From SAR202 cluster bacterium (GTDB taxonomy: Bacteria > Chloroflexota > Dehalococcoidia > Lucifugimonadales > UBA3495): 57,326 nucleotides of DNA. Where the stretch lies: contig VGZV01000013.1 of NCBI GenBank assembly GCA_016872385.1, forward strand, positions 1 to 57,326, given 5' to 3'. Position numbers and translations under genes: made by a program. The notes beneath the pieces were generated by a model. It saw only the letters and a program-made list of their open reading frames with translations, ran no database searches and was not told where the DNA came from. Positions within the stretch are counted from its first letter, which is position 1, and each line of letters opens with the position of its first letter. Positions 24,745 to 31,762 of this stretch are shown piece by piece.

Positions 24745-26313
24745 ATGCCGGAACGGATTACCGTGGAAATGCTGGATGCCATGCGCCCCAAGCTGGGCGC
24801 GCTGGTGACGGGACAGGCTAATAAGCTGCCGGGGCTGCAATACTGTGACCTGCGCATCGAAGTGCGGGAGGAAAAGGGCGCGGCAGCGGAGAACGGCCAG
24901 GAGAAGGCCAGCGCCGAGGACTACGCCTTTGATTTTGGGGTGCGGGTCATTGCCGGGGCCAGGAACAGCGCCGCGGGCTACTATGGCCGCGTCCTGGGGG
25001 CCGCCGACGCCGCCAACATTGAATCGGTGGTGTGGGATGGCATTCAGCAGGCCCACCAGCGGGCCAGGGCCAGCGCCCGCATGAAAAGCATGGCCCGCCG
25101 CCGTTTTAGTGAGCTGGGGGAGAGCCTGGTTGCGGCTAGCCTGGCGCCGGTGCCCATTGCCCAGGACACGGTGCCCGCCGCCTACACCATTGACCCCCGC
25201 AACGTCTCCCTGGTCGAGGCCATGAAGCTGGCGGTGGAGGGCTGCAAGCTGGTGCAGGCCCAGAGCAGCAACATCGGCTACTGCGCCGCCACCACCAGCA
25301 CCTTCCTGCTGCGGGAACTGTTCCTCAGTTCCCAGGGGGCGGACATTGACCAGAGCTTTGCCCAGACGGAGGGCTTCGCCATCGCCATCTGTGGCAGCCC
25401 CCACGGCAACTATGATATCTACGACTCCACGGGCCACCAGCGCGGGTGGGAGCTGCTGACCCAGGGCTACCGCCAGGGGCCAATCGTCTTGCCCAATTTC
25501 ATGGACTTCTGCCGCAACCTGGGGGCCACCGCTGCAGAAGTGGCCGCCGCGCCGCCGCTGAAGCCGCCTGACAAGGAAGTGGTGGTGGTTACAGACCCCC
25601 ACTTCAACACCCTGCTGGTGCACGAGGTGGTGGGACACCCTTCGGAGTTGGACCGGGCGCTGAAGTACGAGACCAGCTACGCGGGCCGCTCCTGGTTCCT
25701 GAAAGACCTGCACGACAACCAGTTGGGCAAGCAGATTGCCTCGCCCCTGGTCAGCGCCTTCTCCGACCCCACCATGGAGGGCTACGGTTCCTTTAAGTAC
25801 GACCACGAGGGCACCCCGGCCCGCCGGGCCTACATCATCCGCAACGGGGTGCTGGAAGAGTTCCTGAACAACCGGCAGACCGCCGCCATTATGGGTGTTG
25901 CGCCCAACGGCTCGGCAAGGGCCACGGAAGCCCACCTGATTCCCCTGATTCGCATGACCAACACCATCTTCGCCCCCGGCCAGCAGGCCCCCCAGCGCAT
26001 CATCAGCGAGGTGGAAGACGGCTACTACGTAGCCGGCCACCGCACCCCCTCCATCGCCGAGTCCCGGGAGAACTTCCGCATCACCGCGGTGAAGGTGTAC
26101 GAAATCAAGAACGGGCAGCTGGGCCGCCTGTACCGGGACGGGGGCATCACCTCGGACACGCGGGACTACTTCATGTCTATAGACGCCGTGGGCAATGACC
26201 TGCGGGTGAACCCCATTCCCAACTGCGGCAAGGGGCAGCCCATGCAGGCCAAGCGCATGAGCAACGGCGGCCCCACCATGCGCGGCGTGGCAAGGTTAAC
26301 GGGGCCGGGGTAG
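24745..26313 (+). CDS. tldD: TldD-type metallopeptidase subunit
   Basis: 522 aa from ATG 24745 with TGGAGG upstream (TTG 24730 is possible). The zinc site HEVVGHPSELD (HExxxH, around residue 293) identifies the catalytic TldD subunit; the C-terminal Cys ligand region of the family is ITSDTRDYFMSIDAVGNDL..NCGKGQP. TldD works with TldE/PmbA as a heterodimer that threads and cleaves unfolded peptides, for instance in microcin maturation and antitoxin turnover. Here tldE is at 27897, separated by rmuC. No peptide-precursor gene is visible nearby. Confidence 0.9.
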   Translation: MPERITVEMLDAMRPKLGALVTGQANKLPGLQYCDLRIEVREEKGAAAENGQEKASAEDYAFDFGVRVIAGARNSAAGYYGRVLGAADAANIESVVWDGIQQAHQRARASARMKSMARRRFSELGESLVAASLAPVPIAQDTVPAAYTIDPRNVSLVEAMKLAVEGCKLVQAQSSNIGYCAATTSTFLLRELFLSSQGADIDQSFAQTEGFAIAICGSPHGNYDIYDSTGHQRGWELLTQGYRQGPIVLPNFMDFCRNLGATAAEVAAAPPLKPPDKEVVVVTDPHFNTLLVHEVVGHPSELDRALKYETSYAGRSWFLKDLHDNQLGKQIASPLVSAFSDPTMEGYGSFKYDHEGTPARRAYIIRNGVLEEFLNNRQTAAIMGVAPNGSARATEAHLIPLIRMTNTIFAPGQQAPQRIISEVEDGYYVAGHRTPSIAESRENFRITAVKVYEIKNGQLGRLYRDGGITSDTRDYFMSIDAVGNDLRVNPIPNCGKGQPMQAKRMSNGGPTMRGVARLTGPG

Positions 26314-26456
26314 GGGCCTACAGGAGGCCACGAGTAGGGAATTGCGAGGGAAAGAGGTTGACTCACCTACCTGGCCACTCCAAAATGGCGTCACGTCCTG
26401 GGTGGGGAGTTGTGAGAGATAGAGGTTAACGTATCTACCGTTACGTGGAGGCAGAT

Positions 26457-27861
26457 ATGGAGACTGTAGTTATCTTGCTCCTGCTGTTAGTCTTGGTTTT
26501 GGTCAGTGTGGTGCTGTTCCTGCTCTTCCGACGAACCAGCAACCAAACACCGATTGACACGTCAAGCATCATCCAAAGTGTGACAACACAGTTAAGCCAG
26601 ACATCATTTGAAGCCCTAAACAAGGCCCAAACTTCGTTTCTAGAACTGGCAGATACGCGTTTCAAAGTGTTGAGCCAGGGTAGCGCCGCCGAACTGGATC
26701 AAAAAAAGACTCTCATTGACCAGCAGCTGAATGCCATGAAGGAAGAACTGAGTAAAGTGGCGGGTCTAGTCGACAATTTGGAAAAAGAGCGCTTCCCCGC
26801 AGTGCTGCGGAGGGCACAAACCTCTCTCCTAGAACTGGCAGAAACGAGCTTCAAGACTCTGAGAGAGGGTAGCGCAGCCGAACTCGACCAAAAGAAGAGT
26901 CTCATCGATCAGCAGCTAACCGAGATGAAGTCGGAGCTAGGCAAAGTATCCACCCTAGTTAGCGAGCTAGAAAAGGACCGGACACTGAAGTTCGGAGAGT
27001 TGACCAGTCAATTAAAGATGGTGGGTGACCAGACTGCGTTGCTGACCAGTACCGCCAATACGCTGAGGGAGGCATTGGCCAACACCCGGGTCAGGGGCCA
27101 ATGTGGTGAGCGGATGGCTGAGGATATCCTCCGCATTATCGGGTTCCAGGAAGGCATCAACTACCACAAGCAGAAAACTGTTGAGGGTGGCCATTCCAGA
27201 CCGGATTTTACCTTCTTACTGCCGGGGGGGCCAGTGTCTAAATATGGATGTTAAGTTCCCCCTGGAAAACTACTTGAAATGTATGGAAGCGAAAACCCAG
27301 CAGGAACAAGACCAAGCCACCAGTAGTTTCTTGAGGGATGTCCGAGGAAGGCTTAAAGAGGTGGTGACGCGGGACTACATTAACCCTGCGCAACACACTC
27401 TCGACTATGTCCTACTGTTTATTCCCAATGAGCAGATATACCATTTTATACATGCAAAAGATGGTACGCTTTTGGATGAAGCGATGAAGAATCATGTGGT
27501 ACTTTGTGCGCCTATGACCCTGTTCGCTATCTTGGTGGTGATGCGGCAAGCAGCGAACAATTTCGCTTTGGAGCAGACTTCCAACCAGATTATTTCTGAA
27601 ATGGGGGCGTTCAAGAAACAGTGGGACGAGTTCGTGAAGAGCATGGGCGCAGTTGGCAAACGCATTGAAGCTACCCAGACGGAGTATGAGTTGCTGGTGG
27701 GGAGACGCCGGCGGGCCTTGGAGCGTCCTCTTAATCGAATTGAGAATATCAGAAAAGTGAGCAATATCCCGTTGCCTGACGGCTTTCCTGAACTACCGGA
27801 TGGAGACGAATCAGAGGGGCTGGAGCTCGATGAGGCAGAATCTGTTGAAAGCAACGACTGA
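26457..27861 (+). pseudogene. rmuC: DNA recombination protein RmuC, one-base frameshift at a G7 run
   Basis: ATG 26457 (GGAG upstream) opens with a membrane anchor (VVILLLLLVLVLVSVVLFLLF), then a long coiled coil containing a tandem duplication of about 64 residues (each copy with GSAAELDQKK.LIDQQL), then the RmuC nuclease-like core (RVRGQCGERMAEDILRIIGF; GHSRPDFTFLLPGG). At GCCGGGGGGG (27221-27230) the frame breaks; the core resumes one frame over as CLNMDVKFPLENYLKCMEAK and continues to 27861. With six instead of seven Gs the gene would be intact at 467 aa. GC is lower than in tldD/tldE. RmuC limits inversions and contributes to phage or recombination control. Confidence 0.85.
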
Positions 27862-27896
27862 CATAGTGGTTCAGTCTGAGTAGGAGCATCACCGCT

Positions 27897-29459
27897 ATGC
27901 AATCCCTAGCCGCGCTTAAAGCCGCCACCAAAGAAGCCCTGGCCTACGTCGCCGCCCAGCCGGGGGTCAGCGAGGCCGAGGTCTTTGCCGCCTCCAACGG
28001 CAACCTCACCGCCCGCCTGAACTACACCTCCCACATCCCCAGCACTGGGGTGGAAGAACCCAAGTCCATCGAGTCCTACGGCCTGGGCATCCGCGCCGCC
28101 TTCCGCACGCCCCAGGGCCTGGCCGTGGGCTTTGGCAGCGAACCCAACGACCTGTCGCTGGAAGGCACCCGTCGCGCCCTGGACAAGGCCCGCCAAGGGG
28201 CGGTGCGGGATCCGGAGTTTGTCTCCCTGCCCAAACCCACCGGGGAGCGGCCCACCCTTACCGGCAAGTACCACGACCCGGCCATCATGCGCCTGAGCAA
28301 CCCCCGCCTGGTGGAGAGCGGCTGGCGCATGGTGGAAAAGGCCCTGGAGACCTTTCAATCTTCGGAGGATTTACTTAATCTGGCTGGCTCCCGGCAAGGG
28401 CTGCGGGACCTGGGGCTGATTCTAGGCGGAGATGTGGTGCTGCTCCAGGAGCGCATGGCCATCGCCTCTACTCACATGCCCAAAGTGCAGGCCGACGAGT
28501 CCACCATGGTCATGTCCTTTGCCACGGCTATGGTGGAGTCCCAGGCCGCCAAGGGCAGCGGCTGGTCGGTGGGGCGCACCCTGGCCGGCTTCACTGGCGA
28601 CTCAGCGGCCCAGGCAGCCCGGCAGGCCATCGCCGCAGTGGGCGGCCAGCGGGCGGCCAGCGGCCGCTACCGGGTGATTCTGGGGCCGCAAGCCCTGGAT
28701 GAAATCATGGAGTGGATATTGATGCCTGGCCTGCACCTGAGCACTTTCTACGCTGGGGCTTCGCCTTTCATGGGCAAGTTGGGCCGGACCATCGCTGGGG
28801 AGCAGCTAAACATCTACGATGACGGCGCGGCCCCGGACCTGGCTGGCTCCAAGGCCGTCACAGATGAGGGCTTGCCCACCGGCCGCACTGACCTGATTAA
28901 AGACGGGGTGCTTACTGGCCTGCTTTCCGATTACTACAACACCCAGCGCATCCTGCGGGACGCCAAGGGGCGGGAAAAACTGGGCGTTGACCCAGCCTCG
29001 GCTAGCCAGGCCATTGCACCCCGCAACGGCTTCCGGCCTGGCAACGGCGGGGGCCGCAACTTTGAATCCACGCCAGGCACTACCCCCACCAACCTGGTCA
29101 TCCAGGGACGCCGGGGCTACAGCACCCAGGAACTGCTGCGGCTGGTGGGCGACGGCATCTACATCGGGCGCATCTGGTACACCTACCCGGTCAACGGCAT
29201 CAGCGCAGGAGACTTCAGCGGCACCATCGTGGGCGACTCCTACATTATCAAGGACGGGCGGCTGGCTGCGCCGGTGAAACCCAACACCCTGCGCATGAAC
29301 GATAACGTGCTGCGGGTGATTAACAACATCCTGGGCATTGGCAGCCAGCGGCGGGGCACGGTGCGCTGGTCCTCGGACCAGATTACCTGGGCGCCTGAGG
29401 TGGCGGTGGCGGACTTCCAGCTGGAGGAGATTAGCGAATACATGGAGCGGGTGTATTAG
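27897..29459 (+). CDS. pmbA: TldE/PmbA-type peptidase subunit
   Basis: 520 aa, TldD/PmbA family without the HExxxH site, so the non-catalytic TldE partner. Seen: SEAEVFAASNGNLTARLNYT at the N-terminus, VILGPQALDEIMEWILMPGL, FMGKLGRTIAGEQLNIYDDG, and C-terminal GRIWYTYPVNGISAGDFSGT, where the family forms the barrel end. It should assemble with the TldD encoded 1.6 kb upstream. The intervening rmuC differs in composition, which suggests it was inserted into an ancestral tldD-tldE pair. Confidence 0.88.
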   Translation: MQSLAALKAATKEALAYVAAQPGVSEAEVFAASNGNLTARLNYTSHIPSTGVEEPKSIESYGLGIRAAFRTPQGLAVGFGSEPNDLSLEGTRRALDKARQGAVRDPEFVSLPKPTGERPTLTGKYHDPAIMRLSNPRLVESGWRMVEKALETFQSSEDLLNLAGSRQGLRDLGLILGGDVVLLQERMAIASTHMPKVQADESTMVMSFATAMVESQAAKGSGWSVGRTLAGFTGDSAAQAARQAIAAVGGQRAASGRYRVILGPQALDEIMEWILMPGLHLSTFYAGASPFMGKLGRTIAGEQLNIYDDGAAPDLAGSKAVTDEGLPTGRTDLIKDGVLTGLLSDYYNTQRILRDAKGREKLGVDPASASQAIAPRNGFRPGNGGGRNFESTPGTTPTNLVIQGRRGYSTQELLRLVGDGIYIGRIWYTYPVNGISAGDFSGTIVGDSYIIKDGRLAAPVKPNTLRMNDNVLRVINNILGIGSQRRGTVRWSSDQITWAPEVAVADFQLEEISEYMERVY

Positions 29460-29464
29460 CAGCT

Positions 29465-30268
29465 ATGCCCTCTGACCACGTCAATCTCACTCAGGACGAC
29501 GCCCTGGCGGTCATCACCCTGAACCGCCCAGAAGCCCGCAACGCCCTGTCGCCGGAGATGCTGGGGGCATTGGGCCGGGCGCTGGCATTCTGCCGCAGGC
29601 CAGAGGTGCGGGCGGTGCTGATTACCGGCTCCGGCGGGGCCTTCTGCGCCGGGGCTGACGTGAAGGACTTTGTGCAGTACTTGGACGATGGCGGCCCGGA
29701 GGCCCTGTCACACCACCTCCGCTCCCTGGCGGATACCCTGCACCGCGAGGTTATCCTGCCCCTGCGGCGGCTGGAGAAGCCGGTGGTGGCCGGGGTCAAC
29801 GGCGTGGCTGCCGGGGCTGGGTTCAGCCTGATGCTGGCCTGCGATTACCGGGTAGCGGCGGAGAACGCCAGGTTTATCATGGCCTATGCGGGCATCGGCG
29901 GCACGCCCGACGGCGGCAGCACCTGGCTGCTGCCCCGGTTGGTAGGCCAAGCCAGGGCTATGGAGGTCTATTTTGCCAGCCAGCCCCTCAGCGCCACACG
30001 CTCTCTGGAACTGGGCTTGGTCAGCCAGGTGTGCCCCAGCGAAGGCTTTGGCCACCACGCCCTGGAGATTGCCCAGCGGCTGTCCCAGGGGCCAACCGCG
30101 GCCTATGGCAAGGCCAAGGCCCTGTTTGACGCCGCCTGGGATGCCAGCCTGGAAGCCCAGCTGGACGCCGAGGCCGCGGCCATCAGCGAAATGGCCCAGA
30201 CCCACGACTTTCAGGAAGGCATCCGCGCCTTTGCCGGCAAGCGCAGGCCGTGGTTCAGGGGGAGGTAA
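29465..30268 (+). CDS. Enoyl-CoA hydratase/isomerase family protein, PaaG-like
   Basis: 267 aa crotonase. LNRPEARNALSPEMLGALGR, oxyanion-hole segment GSGGAFCAGADVKDFVQYL, GVAAGAGFSLMLACDYRVAA, and GTPDGGSTWLLPRLVGQARA. The last motif, with Asp where hydratases have the second catalytic Glu, is that of PaaG-type 2-(1,2-epoxy)phenylacetyl-CoA/enoyl isomerases, so isomerisation is more likely than simple hydration. Starts five bases after pmbA. Confidence 0.88.
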   Translation: MPSDHVNLTQDDALAVITLNRPEARNALSPEMLGALGRALAFCRRPEVRAVLITGSGGAFCAGADVKDFVQYLDDGGPEALSHHLRSLADTLHREVILPLRRLEKPVVAGVNGVAAGAGFSLMLACDYRVAAENARFIMAYAGIGGTPDGGSTWLLPRLVGQARAMEVYFASQPLSATRSLELGLVSQVCPSEGFGHHALEIAQRLSQGPTAAYGKAKALFDAAWDASLEAQLDAEAAAISEMAQTHDFQEGIRAFAGKRRPWFRGR

Positions 30269-30269
30269 A

Positions 30270-30911
30270 ATGGTGGATACTGCCTTGCTCCGCAAAGAGT
30301 TCATCAGTCTGGCCAAGCGACGGCAACGCCCCGGCGCAGGCAGCGCCCCCGCATTTTTGAGGGAGAGGACGGCCCAGATGCAGTTCCCCAACCTGACTCA
30401 GGTCCTCAGCCCTATTCCCTGGGCAGTGGTGAGTGGAGTGGCTACACGAATGTATATGCCAGAGCGTTTTACCCAGGACCTGGACATTGCCATCATGGTT
30501 GAGGATGCTTCCCAGGCCCGGCGCAGGTTGGCTGAGGCGGGCTATGTCCACCAGGGTGAGCTGTCCACCGGCGGTTCCTCGTGGCGGTCGCCCCAGGGCG
30601 TGGCGGTGGACGTACTGGAGGTTCGGGAACCCTGGTTCAGCCAGGCACTGGCCCAAGCCCAGGACAATTGCGATGCCCAGGGCCTGCCAGTGCTGCCCTT
30701 GACTTATCTGGCGCTGATGAAGTTCCAGGCTGGGCGAGTCCAAGACCTGGCGGACGTAACCCGGATGCTGGGCCAGGCCAGCCAGGAGACCCTGGACTCA
30801 GTGCGCCGCCTCTTCGTCCAGTATTTGCCCGCTGACCTGGAAGACCTGGAAAGCCTGATCCAGCTAGGGCAACTGGAGATGGGGCCGTTTGAACCAGGTG
30901 GAGAGGCGTAG
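30270..30911 (+). CDS. Nucleotidyltransferase-fold protein (AbiEii/DUF6036-like)
   Basis: 213 aa from ATG 30270, one base after the enoyl-CoA hydratase stop, with GGAGG upstream. WAVVSGVATRMYMPERFTQD LDIAI carries the G(G/S)...R.T.DLDI signature of minimal nucleotidyltransferases; a second acidic residue lies in GVAVDVLE. Helical C-terminus (DLADVTRMLGQASQETLDSV). Such proteins include AbiEii and MNT-type toxins or antitoxins, but no partner gene adjoins it. Function undetermined. Confidence 0.7.
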   Translation: MVDTALLRKEFISLAKRRQRPGAGSAPAFLRERTAQMQFPNLTQVLSPIPWAVVSGVATRMYMPERFTQDLDIAIMVEDASQARRRLAEAGYVHQGELSTGGSSWRSPQGVAVDVLEVREPWFSQALAQAQDNCDAQGLPVLPLTYLALMKFQAGRVQDLADVTRMLGQASQETLDSVRRLFVQYLPADLEDLESLIQLGQLEMGPFEPGGEA

Positions 30912-31035
30912 GGGCAAAAATTCATAGACCCCCGACTTTCAGAAGGCCTCCCACTCACGATTCATCGAGGTACCTGTGTCTTTAAAAAGGGAAGCAGCCG
31001 GTGGTAGGTTTGGTTTCAGTGCGCTAAAATCTGGC

Positions 31036-31078
31036 GGACAGATTGAGTAACATGATTTGTCCTATTGTCCGGTATAAT
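31036..31078 (+). promoter_or_regulatory. Promoter with GGACA/TGTCC operator before the RelE-Phd pair
   Basis: GGACA (31036-31040) is followed by TGTCC at 31058-31062 and again at 31066-31070, then a perfect TATAAT (31073-31078). No good -35 hexamer. Repeated TGTCC boxes overlapping the promoter fit toxin-antitoxin autoregulation. Confidence 0.5.
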
Positions 31079-31098
31079 ATTGATTGAGGCTTCCTCCA

Positions 31099-31425
31099 TT
31101 GAGTTACCATGTGGTACTCACTCCTAAAGCCAGAGAAATGTTGCTGGAAATCCAGGACCGCTGTGCCCGGCAACTGGTATCAGTACGCATTAATACTCTG
31201 GCCGAAGAACCGGAAAAGAATGGCAGCCCGCTCCTGGGTGACTTGCGTGGTTTTTTCAGCATTCGGGCTGTTGGGCAGCGCTACAGGATCGTCTATAGAA
31301 TAGATCAGGAAAGCGCGGTGGTGCAGGTGGTGGCTGTTGGAATTAGGAGGGAAGGTGATAGGGATGACATCTACAATCTGGTCCGGCGGTTGGTCATACT
31401 GGGGCTGATAGGCCCGCCTAACTGA
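31099..31425 (+). CDS. RelE-family toxin
   Basis: 108 aa with a TTG start at 31099 (GAGG nine bases upstream; TTG 31084 is the alternative). SYHVVLTPKAREMLLEIQDR, GDLRGFFSIRAVGQRYRIVY and VVQVVAVGIRREGD are typical of RelE/ParE mRNA interferases, including the R..YRI(V/I)Y strand. The C-terminal tail (IYNLVRRLVILGLIGPPN) is slightly longer than usual. The antitoxin follows, giving a reversed, toxin-first order. Confidence 0.82.
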   Translation: MSYHVVLTPKAREMLLEIQDRCARQLVSVRINTLAEEPEKNGSPLLGDLRGFFSIRAVGQRYRIVYRIDQESAVVQVVAVGIRREGDRDDIYNLVRRLVILGLIGPPN

Positions 31426-31453
31426 ACGATAATTTTGTAGGACGACACAGATT

Positions 31454-31747
31454 ATGGCATCTAATGACAGACTGGGCGGCGTCAACAGTATTTCTATCAC
31501 GGAGGCGCAGTATGACTTGGTCCGGCTTCAGGAGCAGCTAGCCGGAGGACAACAGGCGATGGCTTTGACCCAGAGGGGCAAGCCGGTTATGGCGTTGATG
31601 GCTTGGGACTTGTACCAGTCCATTGTAGAAACCTTGGACATCCTGGGCGACCCTGACATGATGGTCGCCTTGCGCCAGAGCATCCAAGAAGCCACGGAAG
31701 GCAAAGTCATTTCTTGGGAGACGGTCAAGGCAGAACTGGATTTGTAG
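31454..31747 (+). CDS. Phd/YefM-family antitoxin
   Basis: 97 aa. ISITEAQYDLVRLQEQLAGG then ALTQRGKPVMALMAWDLYQS is the Phd/YefM DNA-binding fold; the C-terminal segment (IQEATEGKVISWETVKAELD) is the toxin-binding tail. It begins 28 bases after the RelE-type toxin and ends 15 bases before the convergent mutS2. Confidence 0.82.
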   Translation: MASNDRLGGVNSISITEAQYDLVRLQEQLAGGQQAMALTQRGKPVMALMAWDLYQSIVETLDILGDPDMMVALRQSIQEATEGKVISWETVKAELDL

Positions 31748-31762
31748 GAGGTAGCGCTCCCC

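Noticed and set aside
24610..26040. In-frame 477-codon N-terminal extension of the methyltransferase, antisense to tldD
   Set aside because: The extension lies entirely opposite tldD and has no domain; a TATAAT and the conserved protein start lie at 24609-24621.
24745..29459. TldD/TldE as part of a RiPP biosynthesis cluster
   Set aside because: No precursor-like peptide gene, modifying enzyme or exporter is visible beside them; a general proteolysis role is more likely.
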